DNA of 64,000 nt. It comes from Mesorhizobium_G sp050247155. GTDB lineage: Bacteria > Pseudomonadota > Alphaproteobacteria > Rhizobiales > Rhizobiaceae. The position numbers were made by a program, and so were the translations under genes. The notes under the pieces are model-generated. The model was not told the DNA's origin. It saw nothing but the letters and a program-made list of their open reading frames with translations, and made no database searches. Shown one piece after another: positions 23,871 through 32,531 of the stretch (positions within the stretch are counted from its first letter, which is position 1; the number at the start of each line of letters is the position of its first letter). Location: positions 7,431-71,430 of the forward strand of contig JBFWUS010000021.1 of assembly GCA_050247155.1 (NCBI GenBank), written 5' to 3'.

Positions 23871-25733
23871 ATGGCCAAGACGCCAGCAAAGCAGGAAGCA
23901 GCATCCAAAACGAAGCCGGCAGCCAAAAGCGCGCCGGCCAAAAGCGCCGCGAGCAAAGTAGCGGCGAAGCCCGCCCCGGCAAAAGCGGCGCCAGCAAGCA
24001 AGCCCGCAGCCGCAAAGCCGGCGCCGACAAATGGCACGGCCAAAGTGGAGCCAAAGCCGGCGCCCTATGCGGCCAAGCCGTGGCTGACGAGCTATTCGAG
24101 CGTAGTGCCAGCCGAGATCAAGCCGCTGCCTTACGACAATATCGGCGAGTTGCTGGTCGACGCCTGCCGCAAGTTTGCCGGCCGGCCCGCCTTCACCTGC
24201 ATGGACAAGACGATGACGTATGCCGAGGTGGAAAAACACTCGGCGCATTTCGGCGCCTTCCTGCAATCGAAGGGTCTCAAGCCGGGCGCGCGCGTTGCGA
24301 TCATGATGCCGAACGTGCTGCAGTACCCGATTGCCATGATGGGCATTCTGCGCGCCGGCTATGCGGTGGTAAACGTCAACCCGCTCTACACGCCGCGCGA
24401 GCTCGAACACCAGCTCAAGGATTCGGGCGCAGAGGCCATCGTCATCGTCGAGAATTTCGCCACCACGCTACAGACCTGCGTCGCCAAGACGCCGGTCAAG
24501 CATGTGATCGTGGCGTCCATGGGCGACATGCTCGGCGTGAAGGGCCTGCTGGTGAACTTCGTCGTGCGCAAGGTGAAGAAGATGGTGCCGGCGTGGGAGC
24601 TGCCAGGTCATACCAAATTTCCCGCGGCCTTGAGGCAAGGCGCGGCCAACACATTGAAACCGGCAAAGGCGTCGCCAGACGATATCGCCTTCCTGCAGTA
24701 CACGGGCGGCACCACGGGCGTCTCGAAGGGCGCCACGCTGTTGCACCGGAACATCCTGGCTAATGTCGCGCAAAACATACTGTGGCAGGAAACGGCGTTC
24801 GTGAAACGGCCGAAGCCGGAACGGCTGGTGTTCGTATGCCCGCTGCCGCTCTATCATATCTACGCGCTGACCGTGAACGCGCTGATGGGCATGTACCAGG
24901 GCGCGCAGAACCTTTTGATCCCCAATCCGCGCGATATCCCGGCTTTCGTCAAGGATCTGCAAAAATATCCGGTGAACGTGTTCCCCGGCCTGAACACGCT
25001 GTTCAATGCCCTGATGAACAATGAAGACTTTCGCAAACTGGACTTCAAGCCGCTGATGCTGACCTTCGCGGGCGGCATGGCGGCGCAACGGCCGGTGGCG
25101 GAACGCTGGTTCAAGCTGACAGGCATACCGGTGACCGAAGGCTATGGGCTGTCGGAGACATCGCCGGTGGCAACGACCAACCGCTTCGATGTGGAAGAGT
25201 TTTCCGGCACGATCGGACTGCCGATCCCGTCGACGGAGATCGCGATCCGCGATGATGACGGCCACGACGTTGCGCTGGGCGAAGTCGGCGAAATCTGTAT
25301 TCGCGGGCCACAGGTGATGGCTGGCTATTGGAACCGGCCCGACGAGACTGCCAAGGTCATGACCGCTGACGGCTTCTTCAAGACCGGCGACATGGGCTTC
25401 ATGGACGACAAGGGCTACACCAAGATCGTCGACCGCAAGAAGGACATGATCCTGGTTTCCGGCTTCAACGTTTATCCGAACGAGCTCGAAGAAGTCGTGG
25501 CCCAGCACCCGGGCGTTCTGGAAGTCGCGGCCATCGGCGTGCCGGACGACAAATCGGGCGAGGTGCCGAAACTCTTCATCGTCAAGAAAGACGGCGCCTT
25601 GACCGACAAGGATGTGCTCGACTTCTGCCGCAAGAACCTGACCGGCTACAAGGTGCCAAGGTTTGTGGAGTTCAGAACCGAACTGCCGAAAAGCCCGGTG
25701 GGGAAGATTCTGAGGAAAGATTTGCGGGGGTAG
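23871..25733 (+). CDS. fadD: Long-chain fatty acid-CoA ligase with Ala/Lys/Pro-rich extension
   Basis: A 620-residue AMP-forming acyl-CoA synthetase that activates fatty acids with ATP and CoA for beta-oxidation. ATG at 23871 follows GGGAGGA. The ANL core (~65-620) has YTGGTTGVSKGA (P-loop), YGLSETSPVA, GEICIRGPQVMAGYWNRPDET, FFKTGDMGFMDDKGY, DRKKDMILVSGFNVYP (FACS signature) and LPKSPVGKILRKDLR with the catalytic Lys. Residues 1-~65 are unusual: a low-complexity tract of Ala, Lys and Pro repeats, like histone H1-type tails, absent from E. coli FadD. This may bind acidic membrane or nucleic acid surfaces (inference). Confidence 0.9.
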   Translation: MAKTPAKQEAASKTKPAAKSAPAKSAASKVAAKPAPAKAAPASKPAAAKPAPTNGTAKVEPKPAPYAAKPWLTSYSSVVPAEIKPLPYDNIGELLVDACRKFAGRPAFTCMDKTMTYAEVEKHSAHFGAFLQSKGLKPGARVAIMMPNVLQYPIAMMGILRAGYAVVNVNPLYTPRELEHQLKDSGAEAIVIVENFATTLQTCVAKTPVKHVIVASMGDMLGVKGLLVNFVVRKVKKMVPAWELPGHTKFPAALRQGAANTLKPAKASPDDIAFLQYTGGTTGVSKGATLLHRNILANVAQNILWQETAFVKRPKPERLVFVCPLPLYHIYALTVNALMGMYQGAQNLLIPNPRDIPAFVKDLQKYPVNVFPGLNTLFNALMNNEDFRKLDFKPLMLTFAGGMAAQRPVAERWFKLTGIPVTEGYGLSETSPVATTNRFDVEEFSGTIGLPIPSTEIAIRDDDGHDVALGEVGEICIRGPQVMAGYWNRPDETAKVMTADGFFKTGDMGFMDDKGYTKIVDRKKDMILVSGFNVYPNELEEVVAQHPGVLEVAAIGVPDDKSGEVPKLFIVKKDGALTDKDVLDFCRKNLTGYKVPRFVEFRTELPKSPVGKILRKDLRG

Positions 25734-25748
25734 GCCGAGCGCCTCGGG

Positions 25749-26228
25749 TCATTCTTCGCGGACCGTAGTCCGCCGCATCTGGAAGCCGGTCTTCGATTGT
25801 TCGAAGCCGGCTCTTTCGTAGAAGCGCAATGTGGCGGGCTCTTTCGAGCCGGTCAAAAGCATGACCTTGTAGCAGCCGTGCTCGAAGGCGCGGCGGACCG
25901 CTTCGGACACGATAGCAGTGCCGTAGCCGTGGCCTTGCTGCCCACTGGCGGTCGCGACGTTTTCGATCAGCGCATAAGGCGTTGCCTGGCGCGTGAGGTT
26001 GGGCACTACGATGAGAGTGCATGTAGTGACCGGCGTTTGCTCGATGACGCCGACCAAAAGCGCGCTGCCGGGAAAGCGATGCAAGTCGGCCACGAACCGC
26101 TCGGCGCGCGATTGGGTCACTGGCGCGTTGAAACCCGCATTGCGAAATTCCAGATAGAGTTTCTGGATGCCAGGCAGATCGGCGGGAATCGCGTCGCGGA
26201 TGACCAATCCGACAGGCGTGGCGATCAC
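25749..26228 (-). CDS. GNAT-family N-acetyltransferase
   Basis: A 159-residue single-domain GNAT protein. Order of features: IRDAIPADLPGIQKLYLEF (N-terminal helix), CTLIVVPNLTRQATPYALIENVAT (strand 4), GYGTAIVSEAVRRAF with the acetyl-CoA loop GQQGHGYGT, and FYERAGFEQ (motif B). Its start overlaps the stop of the HAD-hydrolase gene by 4 bp, so it is translationally coupled third gene of pgi-HAD-GNAT. The acceptor is unknown. Confidence 0.88.
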   Translation of the reverse strand: MIATPVGLVIRDAIPADLPGIQKLYLEFRNAGFNAPVTQSRAERFVADLHRFPGSALLVGVIEQTPVTTCTLIVVPNLTRQATPYALIENVATASGQQGHGYGTAIVSEAVRRAFEHGCYKVMLLTGSKEPATLRFYERAGFEQSKTGFQMRRTTVREE

Positions 26229-26938
26229 TCCCGATCCATCAGATAGGCCGGCAAATCCGCTACGGAATTCAACACCACGTCGGCTAGCGGAAGCAGGGTC
26301 TCGCGCGTGCCGGTGCCAGAGAGCACGCCGACGTTCAGGCCGACGCCCCCTGCCCTGCCCATTTCGAGGTCATGGCGGTTGTCTCCGACCATCGCGACCT
26401 CCGCCGGCTTCAGACCGGTGAGATCACAGAAGGCGTAAACCGAATCCGGCGCCGGCTTGGAATTGGCGACAGCGTCGTAGCCGTAGACCGCGGTAAAGAG
26501 CTGCGCGACGCCGAGCGCAATTACCGTTTTTTCCGCGCCGGCGGTCGAATCGTTTGTCGCGATGCCGAGCTGGATGCCCGCGTCGTAAAGCTTGCCTAGA
26601 GCCTCCAGCGCGCCCGGAAGCGGCACCGCCTGGGCCGCGCCTTCGGCAGCGGTGACGGAGTCGAAATGCTCCACCGTGCGCAGGCGCTCGCCCTCGGTCA
26701 GGTTGGGATACCAGAGCCCGACGATGTCGGCATTGGTGCCGGCCGCAAAGACCGAGTCGGCGCGGAAGCGGCCCGCCGCTGAGTCATACCCAGCCGTATC
26801 CATCATGGCGTCGGCCAAGGTACGGTCGCCTTGAGCGGCCTTCAACGCCATCAGGTCGCCGATCGCATGCCAAGTCGCCTGGAAATCGACCAGCGTGCCA
26901 TCCTTGTCGAACAGGATTGCTTTGATGGGCGGCTTCAT
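26225..26938 (-). CDS. HAD-IA phosphatase, phosphoglycolate phosphatase-like
   Basis: A 237-residue HAD-superfamily phosphatase. ATG at 26938 gives KAILFDKDGTLVDF with the nucleophile Asp and acid Asp of motif I. Motif II is LGIATNDST, the motif III Lys lies in NSKPAPDSVYAFCD and motif IV is VAMVGDNRHDLEMGRAGG. A C1 helical cap lies between motifs I and II. The gene overlaps pgi by 4 bp. Position next to glucose-6-phosphate isomerase suggests a sugar-phosphate or 2-phosphoglycolate substrate, but this is inferred. Confidence 0.88.
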   Translation of the reverse strand: MKPPIKAILFDKDGTLVDFQATWHAIGDLMALKAAQGDRTLADAMMDTAGYDSAAGRFRADSVFAAGTNADIVGLWYPNLTEGERLRTVEHFDSVTAAEGAAQAVPLPGALEALGKLYDAGIQLGIATNDSTAGAEKTVIALGVAQLFTAVYGYDAVANSKPAPDSVYAFCDLTGLKPAEVAMVGDNRHDLEMGRAGGVGLNVGVLSGTGTRETLLPLADVVLNSVADLPAYLMDRE

Positions 26939-28572
26939 GCGCCCCTCAGCGTCTGTATATGCGCCACAAGGCCGTTGGTCGAGGCGTCGCTGGTCGACGG
27001 CTTTTTGCCTTCGACGACGGGAAGCAGATTTGTGGCTAGTTCCTTGCCGAGTTCGACGCCCCACTGGTCGAAGGAGTTGATGTCGAACAGCACGCCCTCC
27101 ACGAAGACGCGATGTTCGTAGAGGGCGATCAGGCGGCCCAGCGTTCGCGGGTCGAGCTTTTTGTACAAAATCGTCAGCGACGGGCGGTTGCCCGGGAAGA
27201 CACGGTGCGGGGCGATTTTTTCCACCTCTGCCGCCTTCATGCCCTTGGCCAGCATCTGCGCCTTCGCTTCCTTCAGCGTACGGCCTTTCATCAGCGCTTC
27301 GGACTGCGCCAGACAGTTGGCCAACAGCAAGTCGTGATGGTGTTTCAACTCCGGCTCATGGCCTTCCGCAGCCGCCAGGAACTCGACGGGAATGGTGTCG
27401 GTGCCCTGATGCAGAAGTTGGAAGAAGGCATGCTGGCCGTTGGTGCCGGGCTCGCCCCAGACCAGCGGGCCGGTCGGCGTTTTCACCGGCGTGCCGTCGA
27501 TGGTGACGCTCTTGCCGTTCGATTCCATATCGAGCTGCTGCAGATAGGCAGGCAGCCGGGCCAGACGCTGATCATAGGGGATCACCGCGCGTGCCGGGTA
27601 GCCGTAGATGACCCTGTGCCAATAACCGACGAGACCGAGGACCGCAGGCAGGTTTTTGAGCGTCGGCGCCTTGGCGAAGTGCTGGTCCATCTCATGTGCA
27701 CCGCCGAGAAAAGCGCGGAAATCTTCCGGACCTATGGCCAGCATGATCGGCAGGCCGATGGCCGACCACAGCGAATATCGCCCGCCGACCCAATCCCAGA
27801 AGCCGAAGACACGTTCGGGCGCTATGCCAAAATCGGCGACCTTGTCGAGCGCGGTCGAAACCGCCGCGAAGTGGTGGACCACTGCCTCCTTGCCCAAAGC
27901 CATCTCGACCCACCGCCGGGCCGTCTCGGCATTGGTCATCGTCTCTACGGTGGTGAAGGTTTTGGAGGCGACAATGAAGAGCGTCGTCTCGGGCTTCAGA
28001 CCCTTCAGCGTGTCATGGATATGCGCGCCATCGACGTTGGATACGCAATGCGAACGCGGCCCGTCGTGATAGGGCGCCAACGCCAACGTCGCCATGGCGG
28101 GGCCAAGGTCGGAACCGCCGATGCCGATGTTGACGACATCGGTGATAGGCTTGCCCGTCGCGCCCTTGGCGCTGCCGGAGCGGATGGCGTTGGCGAAATT
28201 TTCCATCGCATCGAGCACCGCTTTGACATCGCGCTGCACGTCCTGCCGGCCGATCTTGATGCCCTTGCCGTCGAGGCTGCGCAGCGCCGTATGCAGCACC
28301 GCGCGGTCCTCGGTGATGTTGATGCGTTTGCCCGACAACATCGCCTTGCGCCGGTCGGCAAGACCGGCGACATCCGCCAGCTTTTCCAGCAAGGCCATTG
28401 TCTTTTCCGTGACGGCGCATTTCGACCAGTCGATCAACAGGTCGCCGTCGGTCAGCGAAAATTCGCGGAAGCGCTTCGGATCGTCGGCAAAGGCCTTGCG
28501 CATATTCTTCGGGGCGTCGGCGCGGTTCTTGCGCAAAGCGCCGAGCGCGGAAGCGACAGATTTTGCGGCCAC
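26935..28572 (-). CDS. pgi: Glucose-6-phosphate isomerase
   Basis: A 545-residue cytoplasmic enzyme that interconverts glucose 6-phosphate and fructose 6-phosphate. Signatures: NIGIGGSDLGPAMA (phosphate loop), VGGRYSLWSAIGLP (PGI signature 1), GPLVWGEPGTNGQHAFFQLLHQGT (segment with catalytic Glu/His), and FDQWGVELGKELA near the C-terminus. GTG at 28572 is preferred because GGAG lies 8 bp upstream; upstream ATGs at 28590 and 28641 lack this. It is the first of a three-gene coupled unit and is divergent from the MocR-type regulator gene 236 bp away. Confidence 0.95.
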   Translation of the reverse strand: MAAKSVASALGALRKNRADAPKNMRKAFADDPKRFREFSLTDGDLLIDWSKCAVTEKTMALLEKLADVAGLADRRKAMLSGKRINITEDRAVLHTALRSLDGKGIKIGRQDVQRDVKAVLDAMENFANAIRSGSAKGATGKPITDVVNIGIGGSDLGPAMATLALAPYHDGPRSHCVSNVDGAHIHDTLKGLKPETTLFIVASKTFTTVETMTNAETARRWVEMALGKEAVVHHFAAVSTALDKVADFGIAPERVFGFWDWVGGRYSLWSAIGLPIMLAIGPEDFRAFLGGAHEMDQHFAKAPTLKNLPAVLGLVGYWHRVIYGYPARAVIPYDQRLARLPAYLQQLDMESNGKSVTIDGTPVKTPTGPLVWGEPGTNGQHAFFQLLHQGTDTIPVEFLAAAEGHEPELKHHHDLLLANCLAQSEALMKGRTLKEAKAQMLAKGMKAAEVEKIAPHRVFPGNRPSLTILYKKLDPRTLGRLIALYEHRVFVEGVLFDINSFDQWGVELGKELATNLLPVVEGKKPSTSDASTNGLVAHIQTLRGA

Positions 28573-28808
28573 GGCATATCTCCAGAACATGCAGGTTTCA
28601 GCGCATTCCATAGCACAGTGACAGCAGCCGCAAGAGCCCAATCGCGGCCGCGAAGAACATGAAGAAATATTAGCTCGCGTGATTGGACGCTGACGATCGA
28701 TCAGCGCAGTGAATGGTACAGATCAGAATAATTCATTGGCGCAATGCGTTGGACCACCGATACCTTCCCGCTGCCCCCAAGATATAGACCGCGCCACGAG
28801 GAGACGTT

Positions 28809-30305
28809 ATGCCACAGAGAAATGACACGGCCATCTGGTCCGGCCTCTTCCGCATTTCGGCCGAGTCCGGCCAGACGTTGCAGGCGCAGATTCGCCAGGC
28901 AATCGTTGCGGCCATTCTGGATCGTCAGATCGCGGCGTCAATGCCCTTGCCGTCCTGCCGCATCCTTGCGGAAAAACTCGGCGTGGCGCGCGGCACCGTG
29001 GTGCTGGCGTTCCAGCAACTCGTCGACCAGGGCTTCTTGATCGCGCGCGAACGGCGCGGCCATTTCGTCAATCCCGATGTGATCGCCAGCCCGCCCCGGC
29101 CTCTACAAAAGACCGAGCAGCCGGTCGACCAGGTCGACTGGAAGGCGATGCGCAAACTGGAGCCGACTGAAATCGCGCCGCCGCCCTTGCAGAACAACAA
29201 CTGGATCAAGTCGCCCTACCCCTTTGTCTACGGTCAGTTCGACCCGTCGCTGTTCCCGACGCCGGAGTGGCGGGAGTGCAACCGCATGGCGCTCGCCGTG
29301 CTGGAAATCCGCAACTGGGCGGCCGATGTCGGCGACCGCGACGATCCGCTGCTGATCGAGCAGATCCAGGCGCGACTGTTGCCGCGGCGTGGGATCTTCG
29401 CCAATCCGGATGAGATCATCGTGACGCTCGGCGCGCAGAACGCGCTCTACATGCTGGCGACGCTGATGATGAGCAAGGGCAGCAAGGTGGCCATGGAAGA
29501 CCCGGGCTATCCTGACGCGCGCTCGATCTTCCGGCTCGCCGGCGCCGAAATCGCGCCGACGCCGGTGGACACGCAGGGCATCGTGACAAGCGCAATCCCA
29601 CAGGATGCGAATTTCGTGTTCGTCACGCCGAGCCACCAGTGCCCGACAATGGTTTCGCTCAGCGCCGAGCGGCGGTCCGACCTGTTGAAGCGCGCCGCGC
29701 GCGACAACCAGATTATCATCGAGGACGGTTATGACGGCCAGTTGATCGACGAGGCGCCGCAACAGGCCCTGAAGAGCCAGGACAAGAGCGGGCGTGTGGT
29801 CTATGTCGGCTCGATGTCGAAGACGCTCGCGCCGGGCCTGCGTCTTGGCTACATCGTCGCCTCGGCAGAGTTGATTGCGGAGTTGCGCGCGTTGCGGCGT
29901 TTCATGCTCAGGCACCCGCCGGCCAACAACCAGCGGGCGGTGGCGCTGTTCCTGTCGCTCGGTCATCATGATGCCTTGGTCCGGCGGCTCTCGACCGCCT
30001 TCGAGGAGCGGCGCAAGCGCATCTTCGGCGCGATCGGCAACTATCTGCCGGAGTGGCGCTCGACCGACCCGGCCGGCGGTTCGTCGCTCTGGCTGGAAGG
30101 CCCGCGCGGCGTCGATACCCGCTACATCGCGGAGATGGCGGCCAAGCGAGGAGTGATCATCGAGCCCGGCGACCGGTTCTTCGACACGAAGGACAAGCCG
30201 ACCCGCTTCATGCGACTTGGCATTTCCTCGATCGGCCAGCAGCACATCGAGCCGGGCATCCGCGAACTGGCGAATTCGATCGAACGTCGGGCGGTCGCGG
30301 CCTAG
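28809..30305 (+). CDS. MocR-type (GntR-HTH plus aminotransferase-fold) regulator
   Basis: A 498-residue transcription factor. Residues ~18-85 are a GntR winged helix (RQAIVAAILDRQI, LAEKLGVARGTVVLAFQQLVDQGFL). Residues ~130-490 are a class I aminotransferase-like fold that binds PLP; VGSMSKTLAPGLRLGYIV holds the Schiff-base Lys and IEDGYDGQL the conserved Asp-Tyr. Such regulators (PdxR, GabR, EnuR) sense amino acids or PLP. It precedes an ornithine cyclodeaminase-family gene on the same strand after a 143-bp palindrome. That pairing suggests control of an amino-acid or opine pathway. The effector is unknown. Confidence 0.92.
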   Translation: MPQRNDTAIWSGLFRISAESGQTLQAQIRQAIVAAILDRQIAASMPLPSCRILAEKLGVARGTVVLAFQQLVDQGFLIARERRGHFVNPDVIASPPRPLQKTEQPVDQVDWKAMRKLEPTEIAPPPLQNNNWIKSPYPFVYGQFDPSLFPTPEWRECNRMALAVLEIRNWAADVGDRDDPLLIEQIQARLLPRRGIFANPDEIIVTLGAQNALYMLATLMMSKGSKVAMEDPGYPDARSIFRLAGAEIAPTPVDTQGIVTSAIPQDANFVFVTPSHQCPTMVSLSAERRSDLLKRAARDNQIIIEDGYDGQLIDEAPQQALKSQDKSGRVVYVGSMSKTLAPGLRLGYIVASAELIAELRALRRFMLRHPPANNQRAVALFLSLGHHDALVRRLSTAFEERRKRIFGAIGNYLPEWRSTDPAGGSSLWLEGPRGVDTRYIAEMAAKRGVIIEPGDRFFDTKDKPTRFMRLGISSIGQQHIEPGIRELANSIERRAVAA

Positions 30306-30448
30306 CATTACAGTTGCAATTCGCCAGTCCCTGGTGAAAAGGGTGCTTTTCGGGCCTCGGAGCGGAGCGTACATTCACGTACGTGAGCATCGAAGCGCAG
30401 AAAAACGCCCTTTGCAGCCTGGCATGGCAAAAAGTGCAATCTGTAGTG
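30306..30448. repeat. 143-bp imperfect palindrome centred on CACGTACGTG
   Basis: The whole gap between the MocR gene and the cyclodeaminase gene is an imperfect inverted repeat: ATTACAGTTGCAAT at the left mirrors ATTGCAC...CTGTAGTG at the right, AAAAGGGTGCTTTTC mirrors GAAAAACGCCCTTTGC, and the centre is the perfect palindrome CACGTACGTG (30376-30385). It starts at the base after the MocR stop codon. It may be a dispersed repeat, a long terminator hairpin, or both. Confidence 0.65.
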
Positions 30449-30469
30449 TTGGGGTAAGGACGGCGAAAC

Positions 30470-31435
30470 ATGCTGCACATTTCCGCTGACGATGTCGACG
30501 GCGCCTTGACCTTTGGCGGACTGGTGGAGACGCTGCGTCAGGCCTTCAGGGCTGGCGCGGTCCAACCGGTGCGCCATCACCACACGATCGAACGCCCGGA
30601 CGGCGCGGCCTCGACATTGCTGCTGATGCCGGCCTGGACCGACTTCAACGTGGTAGGCACGTCGACCGGCGGTTTTGTCGGGGTCAAGGTCGTCACCGTT
30701 TCGCCCGACAACAATATGATCGGCAAGCCGGCGGTCATGGGGCTTTATCTGTTGCTCGATGGGGTAACCGGCGAGCCGCGCGCGCTAATCGATGGACAAC
30801 GGCTGACGCAATGGCGCACCGCCTGCGCGTCCGCGCTTGCGGCCAGCTATCTGGCGCGCGACGATGCCTCGACGCTGCTCATTGTCGGAGCGGGGGCCCT
30901 CTGCCCCTTTCTGGCGAAGGCTCATTCGGCTGCGCGGCCAATCCGCGAAATCAGGATATGGAACCGCACGCCGGAAAATGCCGAAAAGGCTGCGGCGGAA
31001 TTGCGCCAGGAAGGATTTGACGCCCAGGTTGCGACCGACCTTGGCGTTGCGTTGGGACAGGCGGACATCATCTCCTCGGCCACCATATCGACACAGCCGC
31101 TGATCAAAGGCGCCTTGCTGAAGCCGGGAGCGCATGTCGATCTGGTCGGCGGCTTCACCCCGGCGATGCGCGAGGCGGACGACGACGCCATCCGCCGCGC
31201 CCGCGTCTATGTCGACACAAGAGCCGGCGCAACCAAGGAAGCCGGCGACATCGTGCAACCATTGGCTTCCGGTGTTCTGAATGCCGAAGCCATCGTCGCC
31301 GACCTTCACGAACTGACCCGCGGCCAGCGGCGCGGACGCGAAAACGCCGACGAGATCACGCTGTTCAAATCGGTTGGGGCAGCGCTGGAGGACCTCGCCG
31401 CCGCCACCGCCGTTTACGGCAAAGTGAGCGCCTGA
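30470..31435 (+). CDS. Ornithine cyclodeaminase / mu-crystallin family protein
   Basis: A 321-residue NAD(P)-dependent enzyme. The N-terminal substrate region includes HHTIERPDG and FVGVKVVTVSPDN, with the conserved Lys. QWRTACASALAASYLAR and the Rossmann loop IVGAGALCPFLAKAHS follow (~130-160), and VDLVGGFTPAMREADD (~220-236) is also typical. The family includes ornithine cyclodeaminase, alanine dehydrogenase, delta1-pyrroline/piperideine-2-carboxylate reductase and EutC of ectoine degradation, so the exact reaction is open. The upstream MocR regulator suggests amino-acid-derived substrates. The ATG at 30470 is 21 bp beyond the palindrome. Confidence 0.87.
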   Translation: MLHISADDVDGALTFGGLVETLRQAFRAGAVQPVRHHHTIERPDGAASTLLLMPAWTDFNVVGTSTGGFVGVKVVTVSPDNNMIGKPAVMGLYLLLDGVTGEPRALIDGQRLTQWRTACASALAASYLARDDASTLLIVGAGALCPFLAKAHSAARPIREIRIWNRTPENAEKAAAELRQEGFDAQVATDLGVALGQADIISSATISTQPLIKGALLKPGAHVDLVGGFTPAMREADDDAIRRARVYVDTRAGATKEAGDIVQPLASGVLNAEAIVADLHELTRGQRRGRENADEITLFKSVGAALEDLAAATAVYGKVSA

Positions 31436-31445
31436 CGCGGCGCTA

Positions 31446-32531
31446 ATGTTGCCTGCCCGAAGCGGCTATGGCAGAAGCGGCGCGATTTTGGAGCCGCATC
31501 CGTTGAAACCCTCGCGCGACAAGCGCCCCCTTCGCCGCGACGACCGTCGTCCCGCCCCACAGGAAGCGCGGCGGCCCGCGCCGGTGGTCGAGGCAACGCC
31601 AAAATCCGAATCGCGCCCCCGCCCGTCCGGCCCGCTACCAGCCGAGCACCTGCCGCTTATCCTCGAAGTGCTGCCCAACGCCGACTACGCTCTGATCGAC
31701 AGCGGGGCGGGCCGCAAGCTCGAACAGTACGGCCCTTACCGCATCGTGCGGCCGGAAGGGCAAGCGATCTGGCAGCCCGCCTTGCCGGAGCGCGAGTGGC
31801 TGAAAGCCGATGCTATCTTCACCGGCGACACGGACGAGGAGGGAATGGGCCGCTGGCGCTTTCCCAGAGCGGCGCTTGGCGAAACCTGGCCGATGAAGCA
31901 CCACGGCATCGATTATCTGGGCCGTTTCACCTCCTTCCGCCATGTCGGCGTTTTCCCCGAGCAGGCGTCGCATTGGGAGCATATGGCAGGCCTAATCGAG
32001 GCCGCAACACGCCCGGTCAAGGTGCTGAACCTCTTCGGCTACACGGGTCTCGCCTCATTGGTTGCCGCACAGGCCGGCGCGGAAGTCACTCATGTCGACG
32101 CGTCGAAAAAGGCGATCGGTTGGGCGCGGGAAAACCAGGAGATGGCGCGCCTCACGGACAAGCCGATCCGCTGGATCTGCGAAGACGCCGTGAAGTTCGT
32201 CGAGCGCGAGGAGCGCCGCGGCAGCCGCTACGACATCATCCTGCTCGATCCGCCTGCCTATGGCCGCGGGCCCAAGGGCGAGATCTGGCAGCTCTTCGAC
32301 AACCTTCCGGCGATGGTCGAGACCTGCCGCGCTATTCTGACGCCGAAGCCGCTAGGCGTGGTGTTGACGGCATATTCGATCCGGGCCTCGTTCTTCGCCA
32401 TCCACGCCCTGATGCGCGATACGTTCGCCGGCATGGGCGGCATGGTCGAATCCGGGGAATTGATTATCCGCGAACAGGCAGCCGGCCGCGCTTTGTCTAC
32501 GTCCCTGTTTTCCCGATGGTTGGCGCGATGA
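31446..32531 (+). CDS. SAM-dependent RNA methyltransferase, RlmI/RlmK-like
   Basis: A 361-residue protein. The first ~60 residues are Arg/Pro-rich and probably flexible or RNA-binding; an in-frame TTG at 31503 is an alternative start. The core is a class I methyltransferase: LNLFGYTGLASLVAAQAGAE (motif I, SAM binding), HVDASKKAIGWARENQ, and IILLDPPAYGRGPKGE (motif IV), the DPPxxGRG form seen in 23S rRNA 5-methylcytosine enzymes of the COG1092 type. Target not determined. Its stop overlaps the next gene by 4 bp, giving a coupled trio with the SpoU gene and lspA. Confidence 0.85.
   Translation: MLPARSGYGRSGAILEPHPLKPSRDKRPLRRDDRRPAPQEARRPAPVVEATPKSESRPRPSGPLPAEHLPLILEVLPNADYALIDSGAGRKLEQYGPYRIVRPEGQAIWQPALPEREWLKADAIFTGDTDEEGMGRWRFPRAALGETWPMKHHGIDYLGRFTSFRHVGVFPEQASHWEHMAGLIEAATRPVKVLNLFGYTGLASLVAAQAGAEVTHVDASKKAIGWARENQEMARLTDKPIRWICEDAVKFVEREERRGSRYDIILLDPPAYGRGPKGEIWQLFDNLPAMVETCRAILTPKPLGVVLTAYSIRASFFAIHALMRDTFAGMGGMVESGELIIREQAAGRALSTSLFSRWLAR

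Noticed and set aside
27112..28662. 516-residue open frame on the plus strand
   Set aside because: Antisense to pgi, which has full catalytic signatures on the other strand.
28682..28755. TTGG repeats between pgi and the MocR gene as a MocR operator
   Set aside because: Three TTGG-containing sequences occur but spacing is irregular (53 and 14 bp), so there is no convincing direct-repeat operator.
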